Assembly (NCBI RefSeq): GCF_051020955.1
Contig: NW_027476407.1
Coordinates: 184,054 to 248,053, forward strand
Source of the DNA: Megalopta genalis
Taxonomy: Eukaryota > Arthropoda > Insecta > Hymenoptera > Halictidae
DNA length: 64,000 bases
Reading direction: 5' to 3'
Shown here in pieces: positions 10,570 through 22,149 of this stretch (position 1 is the first letter of the stretch; every line of letters starts with the position of its first letter). The translations under genes and the position numbers were made by a program. The notes under the pieces were generated by a model, which worked only from the letters and a program-made list of their open reading frames with translations, did not search any database and was not told the origin of the DNA.

Positions 10570-13500
10570 TTGCGATATAAGTGATATACCTTCAAATACT
10601 GTAGGAACAAACGAGGTAGCTTCAATTCCATGCGAGACACATGATTTAGCTTCAAATCAATGCGATGTAGAAGGTTTAGCTTCAAATCCACGCAAAACAT
10701 ATGATTTAGCTTCAAACACTTGGGGTAGAAGTGATATAGCTTCAAATGCAGACTAATCAAACGAGTTAGCATCAAAATCCACGCGATACACATGATTTAG
10801 CTTCAAATTCTAGCGATATAAGTAATGTAGATTCAACTGCAGGCGAAACGAACGAGTTAGCTTCAAATCCAAGCGAAACACATGATTTAGCTTCAAATCA
10901 ATGCGATGTAGAAGATTTATCTTCAAATCCAAGCGAAACACATGATTTAGCTGCAAATCAATGTGATATAGAAGGTTTAGCTTCAAATCCATGCGATACA
11001 CAAGATTTAGCTTCAAATCAATGCGATGTAGAAGGTTCAGCTTCAAATGCATGCGTCACATATGATTTAGCTTCAAATACTTGCGATATAAGTGATATAG
11101 CTTCAAAAGCTGGAGGAATAAACGAGGTGGCTTCAATTCCACGCGATACACATGATTTAGCTTCAAATACTTCCGATACAAGTGATGTAAATTCAACTGC
11201 AGGCGAAACGAACGAGTTAGCTTCAAATCCATGCGAAACACATGATTTAGCTGCAAATCAATGCGATGTAGAAGGCTTAGCATCAAAATCCACGCGATAC
11301 ACATGATTTAGCTTCAAATACTTGCGCTATAAGTGATCTAGCTTCAAATACAGGCGAAACGAACGAGTTAGCTTCAAATCCATGCGAAACACATGTTTCA
11401 GCTGCAAATCAATGCGATGCAGAAGCTTTAGCTGGAAATCCATGCCAAACACATGATTTAGCTTCAAATCCATGGGATGTAGAAGGTTTAGCTTCAAATC
11501 CATGCGAAACACATTATTTAGCTGCAAATCAGTGCGAAGTAGAAGGCTCGGGTTCAAATCAATGCGATTCAAATGGTTCATCTTCAAATACTTGTGAAAG
11601 ACATGATTTAGCTTCAACTGCATGCGAAACAAACGAGGTAGCTTCAAATCCAAGCGAAACACATGATTTATGTTCAAATTAATGCGAAGTAGAAGGCTTA
11701 GCTTCCAATTCAATGCGAAACACATGATTTGGCTTCAAATCAATGCGAAGTAGAAGGCTTATCTTCAAATGGCTTAGCTTCTGATACTTATGATATACAT
11801 AATTTACCTTCAACTGAATGCGAAAAAAGCGAGTTAGCTTCAAATCAAAGCGAAACACTAGATTTAGCTTCAAATCAATGCGATGAAGATGGATTAGCTT
11901 CAAGTCCATGAGAAACAAATGATTTAGCTTCAGATACTTGCGATATAAATGATATAGCATCAAATGCAGGCGAAACAAACGAGTTAGTTACAAATCCAAG
12001 TCAAACACATGATTAAGGTGCAAATCAAGGCGATGTGGAAGGCTTTGCTTCAAATCCATGCGAAAGAAAATTAATTAGCTTCAAATCAGTGCGATGTAGG
12101 GGCTTAGCTTCAAAACCCATACGTAACACATGATTAATATTCAAATTCATGCGTAACACATGGTACAGCTTCAAATTCATGCGAAACAAATGGTTTAACT
12201 TCAGATACTTGTGATAAACATGATTTATATGCAACTCCATGCGACACAAACGAATTAGCTTCAAAACAAGCGATACACATGATTTTAGCTTCAAATCAAT
12301 GCGAAGTAGAAGACTTAGCTTCAAATCAATGAGATACATAAGATTTAGCTTCAAATACTTGCGATATAAATGATAAAACTTCAAAAGCTTGAGGAACAAG
12401 CGAGATATCTTCAATTCCATGCGAGACACATGATTTAGCTTCAAATCAATGCGATGTAGAACGTTTATCTCAAATCCATACGACACACACGATTTAGCTT
12501 CAAATCAATTCGAAGGACAAGGCTTAGATTCAAACCCATGCGAAACAAATGATTTTGCTTCAAATAAATGCGAAGTAGAAGGCTTAGCTTCAAATCCATG
12601 CAAAACAAATGGTTTAGCTACAAATACTTGTGATATACTTTATTTTGCTACAACTGCATGCGAAACGAACGAGTTAGCTTCAAATCCATGGCAAAACACA
12701 TGATTTTTGCTGCCAATCAATGCGATGTAGAAGGTTTAGCTTCAAATCCAGGCGATACACTAGATTTAGCTTGAAATCAATGCGATGTTGAAGGTTCTGC
12801 TTCAATCCAAACGACACATATGATTTAGATTCAAATTCTTGCGATATAAGTGATATAGCTTCAAAAGCTGGAGGAACAAGCGAGGTAGCTTCATTCCATG
12901 CGAAACAAATGATTTAGCTTCAAATCAATGCGAAGTAAAAGGCTTAGCTTCAAATTCATGGGAAACAAATGGTTTAGCTACAAATACTTGTGATATACAT
13001 TATTTAGCTACAACCTGCATGCGAAACAAAACGAGTTAGCATCAAATCCATGCGAAACACATGATTAAGCTTCAAATCAATGCGATGTAGATGGTTAACT
13101 TGAAATCCATGCGATACACTAGATTTAGCTTCAAATCAATGCGATGTAGAAGGTTCTGCTTCAAATCCATCCGACACATATGATTTAGCTTCAAATACTT
13201 GCGATATAAGTTATATAGCTTCAAAAGTAGGAGGAACAAACGTGGTAGCTTCAATTCCATGCGAAACAAATGATGAGCATCAAATCAATGCGAAGTAGAA
13301 GGCGTAGCTTCAAATCCATGCGAAACAAATGGTTTAGCTACAAATACTTATGATATTCAGTATTTAGCTACAACTGCATGCGAAACTAACGAGTTAGCTT
13401 CATATCCATGCGAAACACACAATTTATCTTCAAATCAATGCGATGTAGGAAGGTTTAGCTTCAAATCAATAAGAGGTAGAAGGTTTAGCTCAAATCAATA

Positions 13501-14676
13501 GAATGTAGAAGGTTTAGGTACAAATCAATGCGATGTAGAAGGTTTAGCTTCAAATCCATACGAAACACATGATTTAACTTCAAATCAATTGGAAGGACAA
13601 GGCTTAGATTCAAATCGATGCCGAAAGAAATGATTTAACTTCAAATCAATGCGAAGTAAACGGCATAGCTTCACATCCATGCGAAACAAATGGTTTAGCT
13701 ACAAATACTTGTGATATACATTATGTAGCTACAACTGCATGCGAAACAAACGAGTTAGCTTCAAATCCATGCGAAACACATGATTCAGCTGCAAATCATT
13801 GCGATGTAGAAGGTTTAGATTCAAATCATGCGAAACACATGATTCAGCTGCAAATCTATGTGATGTAGAAGTTTTAGCTTCAAATCCATGCGGAACACAT
13901 TATTTAGCTGCAAATCAGTGCGAAGTAGAAGGCTCGTGTTCAAATCAATGCGATTCAAATGGTTCATCTTCAAATACTTGTGAAAGACATGATTTAGCTT
14001 CAACTGCATGCGAAACACATGATTTAGCTTCAAATCAATGCGATGTAGCAGGTTTAGCTTCAAATCCATGCAAAACACGTGATTTAACTTCCAATAATGC
14101 GAAGTAGAAGGCTTAGCTTCAAATCCATGCGAATCAAATGATTTAGCTTCAAATACTTGTCATATACGTTATTTAGATTGAACTGCATGCGCAACGAACG
14201 AGTTAGCTTCAAATCATGCGAAACACATGATTTAGCTGCAAATCAATGCGATGAAGAATGTTACGTTCAAATCCATGCGAAACAAATGATATAGCTTCAA
14301 ACACTTGGGGTGTAAGTGATATAGCTTCAAATGAAGACTAATCAAACGAGTTAGCTCAAAATCCTCGCGATACACATGATTTAGCTTCAAATACTAGCGA
14401 TATAAGTGATGTAGATTCAACTGCAGGCGAAACGATCGAGTTAGCTTCAATCCATGAGAAACACACGATTCAGCTGCAAATCAATGCAATGTAGAAGGTT
14501 CAGCTTCAAATCGATGCGAAACACATGATTCAGCTGCAAATCAATGCGATGTAGAAGGTTTAGCTTCAAATCATGCGAAACACATGATTTAGCTTCAAAT
14601 ACTTGCGATATAAGTGATCTAGCTTCAAATACAGGCGAATCGAACGAGTTAGCTTCAAATCCATGCGAAACACATG
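10570..14676 (+). repeat. Long-range segmental repeat, copy 1 (partner at ~42.27-45.75 kb)
   Basis: From the shared segment around 10,581 (GTGATATACC, then a CTGTAGGAACAAACG monomer) this block matches the block from about 42,282. The offset is about 31,702 bp. After about 11,340 the offset becomes 31,431 and after about 12,840 about 31,070. Copy 1 therefore has about 271 bp and about 360 bp that copy 2 lacks, near whole numbers of monomers (9 and 12). Inside are monomers seen almost nowhere else, such as GGTGCAAATCAAGGCG and GAAAGAAAATTAATTAGC. No gene is present. Copy 1 carries many more single-base indels than copy 2. Confidence 0.85.
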
Positions 14677-15300
14677 ATTCAGCTTCAAATCAATGCGTAG
14701 TAGAAGGCGTAGCTTCAAATCCATGTGAAACAAATGGTTTATCTTCAAATCAATGCGAAGTAGAAGGTTAGCTTCAAATCCGTGCGATGCACAAGATTTA
14801 GCTTCAAATCAATGCGATGTAGTAGGTCAGCTTCAAATCCATGCGGCACATATGAATTAGCTTCAAATACTTGCGATATAAGTGACATAGTTTCAAATGG
14901 AGGCGAAACGAACGAGTTAGCTTCAAATCCATGCGAAACACATGATTTAGCTACAAATCAATGGCGATTGTAAAAGGTTTAGCTTCAAATCCATGCGATA
15001 CACAAGATTTAGCTTCAAATCAATGCGATGTAGAAGGTTCAGCTTCAAATCCATGCGTCACATATGATTTAGCTTCAAATACTTGCGATATAAGTGATAT
15101 AGTCTTTAAAAGCTGGAGGAACAAACGAGGTGGCTTCAATCCCATGCGAAACCAAGTGATTTAGCTTCAAATCAATGCGTAGTAGAAGGCGTTGCTTCAA
15201 ATCCATGCGAAACAAATGGTTTAGCTACAAATACTTGTGGATATACATTATTCAGCTACAACTGCATGCGAAACAAACGAGTTAGCTCCAAATCCATGCG
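12000..15300 (+). other. Patch with excess single-base indels relative to its paralogues
   Basis: Compared with the clean copy at about 43.4-45.8 kb (and 20.04-20.7 kb for the last part), this stretch has many one-base gains or losses. Examples are GATTTTAGC for GATTTAGC near 12,281, TATCTCAAATCC for TATCTTCAAATCC near 12,470, ATGATTTTTGCTGCC near 12,700, ACAACCTGCATG and CAAAACG near 13,012-13,030, GTAGGAAGG near 13,446, AATCAATGGCGATTG near 14,958, and CTTGTGGATATAC near 15,235. Most lie in short homopolymers. This looks like residual long-read consensus error, though genuine decay is possible. It should not be used to count stop codons or measure divergence. Confidence 0.75.
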
Positions 15301-16841
15301 AAACACACGATTTAGCTTCAAATCAATGCGATGTAGAAGGTTCAGCTTCAAATCCAAACGAAACACATGATTTAGCTTCAAATACTTGCGATATAAGTGA
15401 TCTAGCTTCAAATACAGGCGAAACGAACGAGTAGCTTCAAATCCATGCGAAATACATGATTCAGCTGCAAATCAATGCGATGCAGAAGGTTTAGCTTGAA
15501 ATCCATGCCAAACACATGATTTAGCTTCAAATCCATGGGATGTATAAGGTTTAGCTTCAAATCCATGCGAATCAAATGGTTTAGCTTCAAATACTTGCGA
15601 TATAAGTGATGTGGAATCAACTGCAGGCGAAACGAACGAGTTAGCTTCAAATCCATTCAAAACTCATGATTTAGCAGCAAATCAATGCGATGTAGTAGGC
15701 TCAGCTTCAAATCCATGCGATATAAGTGATATAGCTTCAAAAGCAGGAGGAACAAAGGAGGTATCTTCAATTCCATGCGAAACAAATGATTTAGCTTCAA
15801 ATCAATGCGTAGTAGAAGGCGTAGCTTCAAATCCATGCGACACACACGATTTCTCTTCAAATCAATGCGATGTAGAAGGATTAGCTTCAAATCCATGCGA
15901 TACACAAGATGTAGCTTCAAATCAATGCGATGTAGTAGGTTCAGCTTCAAATCAATGCGGCATATATGATTTAGCTTCAAATGCTTGCGATATAAGTGAT
16001 ATAGTTTCAAATGGAGGCGAAACGAACGAGTTAGCTTCAAATCCATGCAAAACACATGATTTAGCTTCAAATCAATGCGATGTAGAAGGTTTAGCTTCAA
16101 ATCCATGCGAAACACATGATTCAGCTGCAAATCAATGCGATGTAGAAGGTTTAGCTTCAAATCCATGCGAAACACATTATTTAGCTGCAAATCAGTGGGA
16201 AGTAGAAGGCTCGGTTTCAAATCAATTCGATTCAAATGGTTCATCTTCAAATACTTGTGAAAGACATGATTTAGATTCAACTGCATGCGAAACACATGAT
16301 TTAGCTTCAAATCAATGCGATGTAGAAGGTTTAGCTTCAAATCCATGCAAAACACGTGATTTAACTTCCAATTAATGCGAAGTAGAAGGCTGAGCTTCAA
16401 ATCCATGCGAATCAAATGGTTTAGCTTCAAATACTTGTGATATACGTTATTTAGATTGAACTGCATGCGCAACGAACGAGTTAGCTTCAAATCCATGCGA
16501 AACACATGATTTAGCTGCAAATCAATGCGATGAAGAAGGTTTAGCTTCAAATCCATGCGAAACAAATGATATAGCTTCAAACACTTGGGGTGTAAGTGGT
16601 ATAGCTTCAAATGAAGACTAATCAAACGAATTAGCTTCAAAATCCACGCCATACACATGATTTAGCTTCAAATATTAGCGATATTATTGATGTAGATTCA
16701 ACTGCAGGCGAAACGAACGAGTTAGCTTCAAATCCATGCGAAACACATGATACAGCAGCAAATCAATGCGATGTAGAAGGTTCAGCTTCAAATCGATGCG
16801 AAACACATGATTCAGCTGCAAATCAATGCGATGTAGAAGGT

Positions 16842-16870
16842 TTAGCTTCAAATCATGCGAAACACATGAT
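16842..16870 (+). repeat. 29-bp monomer variant (representative, CAAATCATGCG type)
   Basis: One C is missing, so the monomer reads CAAATCATGCG rather than CAAATCCATGCG and measures 29 bp to the next start at 16,871. The same lesion is present near 50, 13,827, 18,910, 22,205, 24,278, 27,756, 30,873, 32,940, 47,050, 56,198 and 59,767. It was copied with the HORs. It shifts every frame. Confidence 0.88.
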
Positions 16871-16990
16871 GTAGCTTCAAATACTTGCGATATAAGTGAT
16901 CTAGCTTCAAATACAGGCGAATCGAACGAGTTAGCTTCAAATCCATGCGAAACACATGATTCAGCTGCAAATCAATGCGATGTAGATGGT

Positions 16991-17019
16991 TTGCTTCAAA
17001 TCCATGCGTTACACAAGAT
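16991..17019 (+). repeat. 29-bp monomer variant (representative, GGTTTGCTTC type)
   Basis: The core TTTAGCTTC has lost its A and reads TTTGCTTC, giving a 29-bp monomer (16,991 to 17,019, next start 17,020). It recurs near 197, 4,246, 5,477, 17,256, 19,040, 22,351, 24,417, 33,080, 47,192, 52,740, 56,338, 59,907 and 62,667. It is useful for recognising HOR copies, and is another uncompensated frame shift. Confidence 0.85.
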
Positions 17020-19349
17020 TTAGCTTCAAATCAATGTGATGTAGTAGGTTCAGCTTCAAATCCATGCGATATAAGTGATATAGCTTCAAAAGCAGGAGGA
17101 ACAAACGAGGTAGCTTCAATTCCATGCGAAACAAATGGTTTAGCTACAAATACTTGTGATATACATTACTTAGCTACAACTGCATGCAAAACAAACGATT
17201 TAGCATCAAATCCATACGAAACACATGATTAATCTTCAAATCAATGCGATGTAGATGGTTTGCTTCAAATCCATGCGATACACAAGATTTAGCTTGAAAT
17301 CAATGTGATGTAGTAGGTTCAGCTTCAAATCCATGCGATATAAGTGATATAGCTTCAAAAGCAGGAGGAACAAACGAGGTAGCTTCAATTCCATGCGAAA
17401 CAAATGATTTAGCTTCAAATCAATGCGAAGTAGAAGGCGTAGCTTCAAATCCATGCGAAACAAATGGTTTAGCTACAAATACTTGTGATATACATTACTT
17501 AGCTACAACTGCATGCGAAACTAACGTTTAGCTTCAAATCCATGCGAAACACATGATTAAGCTGCAAATCATTGCGATGTAGAAGGTTTAGCTTCAAAAC
17601 AATAAGAGGTAGAAGGTTTATCTTCAAATCAATAGAATGTAGAAGGTTTAGCTTCAAATCAATGCGAAACACATTATTTAGCTGCAAATCAGTGCGAAGT
17701 AGAAGGCTCGGGTTCAAATCAATGCGATTCAAATGGTTCATCTTCAAATACTTGTGAAAGACATGATTTACATTCAACTGCATGCGAAACACATGATTTA
17801 GCTTCCAATCAATGCGATGTAGAAGTGTTAGCTTCAAATCCATGCAAAACACGTGATTTAACTTCCAATTAATGCGAAGTAGAAGGCTTAGCTTCAAATC
17901 CATGCGAATCAAATGGTTTAGCTTCAAATACTGGTGATATACGTTATTTAGATTTTACTGCATGCGCAACGAACGAGTTAGCTTCAAATCAATGCGAAAC
18001 GCATGATTTAGCTGCAAATCATTGCGATGTAGTAGGTTTAGCTTCAAAACAATAAGAGGTAGAAGGTTTAGCTTCAAATCAATAGAATGTAGAAGGTTTA
18101 GCTTCAAATCAATGCGATGTTAAGGTTTAGCTTCAAATCCATACGAAACACATTTATTTAGCTTCAAATCAATTCGAAGGACAAGGCTTAGATTCAAATC
18201 GATGCGAAACAAATGATTTAGCTGGAAATCAATGTGATGTAGAAGGCTTAGCTTCAAATTCATGGAGACACATGATTTAGCTTCAAATCAATGCGATGTA
18301 GAAGGTTTAGCTTCAAATTCACGCGAAATATATGATTTAGCTTCAAACACTTGGGGTATAAGTGATATAGCATCAAATGCAGACTAATCAAACGAGTTAG
18401 CTTCAAAATCCACGCGATACACATGATTTAGCTTCAAATACTTGCGATATAAGTGATCTAGCTTCAAATACAGGCGAAACGAACGAGTTAGCTTCAAATC
18501 CATGCGAAACAAATGATTCAGCTGCATATCAAGGCGATGCAGAAGGTTTAGCTTGAAATCCATGCCAAACACATGATTTAGCTTCAAATCCATGGATGTA
18601 GAAGGTTTAGCATCAAATCCATGCGCACATATGATATAGCTTCAAACACTTGGGGTGTAAGTGGTATAGCTTCAAATGAAGACTAATCAAACGAATTAGA
18701 TTCAAAATCCACGCGATACACATGATTTAGCTTCAAATATTAGCGATATTATTGATGTAGATTCAACTGCAGGCGAAACGAACGAGTTAGCTTCAAATCC
18801 ATGCGTAACACATGATACAGCAGCAAATCAATGCGATGTAGAAGGTTCAGCTTCAAATCGATGCGAAACACATGATTCAGCTGCAAATCAATGCGATGTA
18901 GAAGGTTTAGCTTCAAATCATGCGAAACACATGATGTAGCTTCAAATACTTGCGATATAAGTGATCTAGCTTCAAATACAGGCGAATCGAACGAGTTAGC
19001 TTCAAATCCATGCGAAACACATGATTCAGCTGCAAATCAATGCGATGTAGATGGTTTGCTTCAAATCCATGCGATACACAAGATTTAGCTTCAAATCAAT
19101 GTGATGTAGTAGGTTCAGCTTCAAATCCATGCGATATAAGTGATATAGCTTCAAAAGCAGGAGGAACAAACGAGGTAGCTTCAATTCCATGCGAAACAAA
19201 TGTTTAGCTACAAATACTTGTGATATACATTACTTAGCTACAACTGCATGCGAAACAAACGAGTTAGCATCAAATCCATACGAAACACATGATTAAGCTT
19301 CAAATCAATGTGATGTAGATGGTTTGCTTCAAATCCATGCGATACACAA

Positions 19350-22149
19350 GATTTAGCTTCAAATACTAGCGATATAAGTGATGTAGATTCAACTGCAGGC
19401 GAAACGATCGAGTTAGCTTCAAATCCATGAGAAACACACGATTCAGCTGCAAATCAATGCAATGTAGAAGGTTCAGCTTCAAATCGATGCGAAACACATG
19501 ATTCAGCTGCAAATCAATGCGATGTAGAAGGTTTAGCTTCAAATCATGCGAAACACATGATTTAGCTTCAAATACTTGCGATATAAGTGATCTAGCTTCA
19601 AATACAGGCGAATCGAACGAGTTAGCTTCAAATCCATGCGAAACACATGATTCAGCTGCAAATCAATGCGATGTAGAAGGTTCAGCTTCAAAGCCATGCG
19701 AAACACATGATTCAGCTGCAAATCAATGCGATGCAGGAGGTTTAGCTTGAAATCCATGCCGAACACATGATTTAGCTTCAAATCCATGGGATGTAGAAGG
19801 TTTAGCTTCAAATCCATGCGAATCAAATGGTTTAGCTTCAAATACTTGCGATATAAGTGATGTAGAATCAACTGCAGGCGAAACGAACGAGTTAGCTTCA
19901 AATCCATTCAAAACTCATGATTTAGCAGCAAATCAATGCGATGTAGTAGGCTCAGCTTCAAATCCATGCGATTTAAGTGATATAGCTTCAAAAGCAGGAG
20001 GAACAAACGAGGTAGCTTCAATTCCATGCGAAACAAATGATTTAGCTTCAAATCAATGCGTAGTAGAAGGCGTAGCTTCAAATCCATGTGAAACAAATGG
20101 TTTATCTTCAAATCAATGCGAAGTAGAAGGTTTAGCTTCAAATCCGTGCGATGCACAAGATTTAGCTTCAAATCAATGCGATGTAGTAGGTTCAGCTTCA
20201 AATCCATGCGGCACATATGAATTAGCTTCAAATACTTGCGATATAAGTGACATAGTTTCAAATGGAGGCGAAACGAACGAGTTAGCTTCAAATCCATGCG
20301 AAACACATGATTTAGCTACAAATCAATGCGATGTAAAAGGTTTAGCTTCAAATCCATGCGATACACAAGATTTAGCTTCAAATCAATGCGATGTAGAAGG
20401 TTCAGCTTCAAATCCATGCGTCACATATGATTTAGCTTCAAATACTTGCGATATAAGTGATATAGCTTTAAAAGCTGGAGGAACAAACGAGGTGGCTTCA
20501 ATCCCATGCGAAACAAGTGATTTAGCTTCAAATCAATGCGTAGTAGAAGGCGTTGCTTCAAATCCATGCGAAACAAATGGTTTAGCTACAAATACTTGTG
20601 ATATACATTATTCAGCTACAACTGCATGCGAAACAAACGAGTTAGCTCCAAATCCATGCGAAACACACGATTTAGCTTCAAATCAATGCGATGTAGAAGG
20701 TTCAGCTTCAAATCCAAACGAAACACATGATTTAGCTTCAAATACTTGCGATATAAGTGATCTAGCTTCAAATACAGGCGAAACGAACGAGTTAGCTTCA
20801 AATCCATGCGAAATACATGATTCAGCTGCAAATCAATGCGATGCAGAAGGTTTAGCTTGAAATCCATGCCAAACACATGATTTAGCTTCAAATCCATGGG
20901 ATGTATAAGGTTTAGCTTCAAATCCATGCGAATCAAATGGTTTAGCTTCAAATACTTGCGATATAAGTGATGTGGAATCAACTGCAGGCGAAACGAACGA
21001 GTTAGCTTCAAATCCATTCAAAACTCATGATTTAGCAGCAAATCAATGCGATGTAGTAGGCTCAGCTTCAAATCCATGCGATATAAGTGATATAGCTTCA
21101 AAAGCAGGAGGAACAAAGGAGGTATCTTCAATTCCATGCGAAACAAATGATTTAGCTTCAAATCAATGCGTAGTAGAAGGCGTAGCTTCAAATCCATGCG
21201 ACACACACGATTTCTCTTCAAATCAATGCGATGTAGAAGGATTAGCTTCAAATCCATGCGATACACAAGATGTAGCTTCAAATCAATGCGATGTAGTAGG
21301 TTCAGCTTCAAATCAATGCGGCATATATGATTTAGCTTCAAATGCTTGCGATATAAGTGATATAGTTTCAAATGGAGGCGAAACGAACGAGTTAGCTTCA
21401 AATCCATGCAAAACACATGATTTAGCTTCAAATCAATGCGATGTAGAAGGTTTAGCTTCAAATCCATGCGAAACACATGATTCAGCTGCAAATCAATGCG
21501 ATGTAGAAGGTTTAGCTTCAAATCCATGCGAAACACATTATTTAGCTGCAAATCAGTGGGAAGTAGAAGGCTCGGTTTCAAATCAATTCGATTCAAATGG
21601 TTCATCTTCAAATACTTGTGAAAGACATGATTTAGATTCAACTGCATGCGAAACACATGATTTAGCTTCAAATCAATGCGATGTAGAAGGTTTTAGCTGC
21701 AAATCCATGCAAAACACGTGATTTAACTTCCAATTAATGCGAAGTAGAAGGCTGAGCTTCAAATCCATGCGAATCAAATGGTTTAGCTTCAAATACTTGT
21801 GATATACGTTATTTAGATTGAACTGCATGCGCAACGAACGAGTTAGCTTCAAATCCATGCGAAACACATGATTTAGCTGCAAATCAATGCGATGAAGAAG
21901 GTTTAGCTTCAAATCCATGCGAAACAATGATATAGCTTCAAACACTTGGGGTGTAAGTGGTATAGCTTCAAATGAAGACTAATCAAACGAATTAGCTTCA
22001 AAATCCACGCCATACACATGATTTAGCTTCAAATATTAGCGATATTATTGATGTAGATTCAACTGCAGGCGAAACGAACGAGTTAGCTTCAAATCCATGC
22101 GAAACACGTGATACAGCAGCAAATCAATGCGATGTAGAAGGTTCAGCTT
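19350..22149 (+). repeat. 2.8-kb segment, copy 1 (partner 49,827-52,628)
   Basis: Beginning at TACTAGCGATATAAGTGATG and ending just before the GCTTCAATCGATGCG monomer, this segment matches 49,827-52,628 at an offset of 30,477 bp. Copy 1 has three homopolymer-type single-base differences near its right end: an extra T near 21,680, and a lost A near 21,926 and near 22,149. The partner lacks these. Its first ~690 bp (19,350-20,043) separates the two copies of the 5.36-kb-spaced repeat; its first ~300 bp also matches 14,390-14,676. No gene is present. Confidence 0.88.

Larger units (their letters stand above)
9671..10570 (+). repeat. Satellite mosaic linking the left and central regions
   Basis: No gene is present. 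The stretch contains complete alpha (9,881-9,970) and beta (10,151-10,270) cassettes. It then enters a subfamily with GGCTTAGCTTCTGATAC and AAAAAAGCGACTTAGC that recurs near 11,760 and 43,200. It serves as a clear reference for cassette order. Confidence 0.8.
14681..19360 (+). repeat. 4.7-kb block, copy 1 of a ~5,361-bp-spaced repeat
   Basis: Homology to 20,044-24,721 starts at AGCTTCAAATCAATGCGTAG and runs for about 4.7 kb at an offset of 5,361-5,363 bp. The small variation comes from single-base indels. The block contains alpha, beta and gamma cassettes, two runs with the 29-bp TTGCTTC monomer, and the CAATAAGAGG/CAATAGAATG pair. It ends where copy 1 continues into TACTAGCG and copy 2 into GCTTGAAATCAATG. 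No gene is present. Confidence 0.9.

Noticed and set aside
9678..10793. Longest minus-strand open frame, about 371 codons of MDLKLNHVFR-like repeats
   Set aside because: It is a direct translation of the satellite monomer. The consensus minus frame lacks stops, so long frames are expected by construction. It ends wherever a 31-mer or 29-mer shifts the frame, has no non-repeat terminus, and an overlapping plus-strand frame is equally open.
15611..16375. Plus-strand open frame of about 254 codons, cysteine-containing decapeptide repeat
   Set aside because: No unique N- or C-terminal domain, signal peptide or flanking regulatory sequence is present. The duplicate at 20,972 is truncated by a one-base insertion, and neighbouring monomers contain stop codons. 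It looked like a secreted Cys-repeat protein at first, but the reading frame is not maintained.
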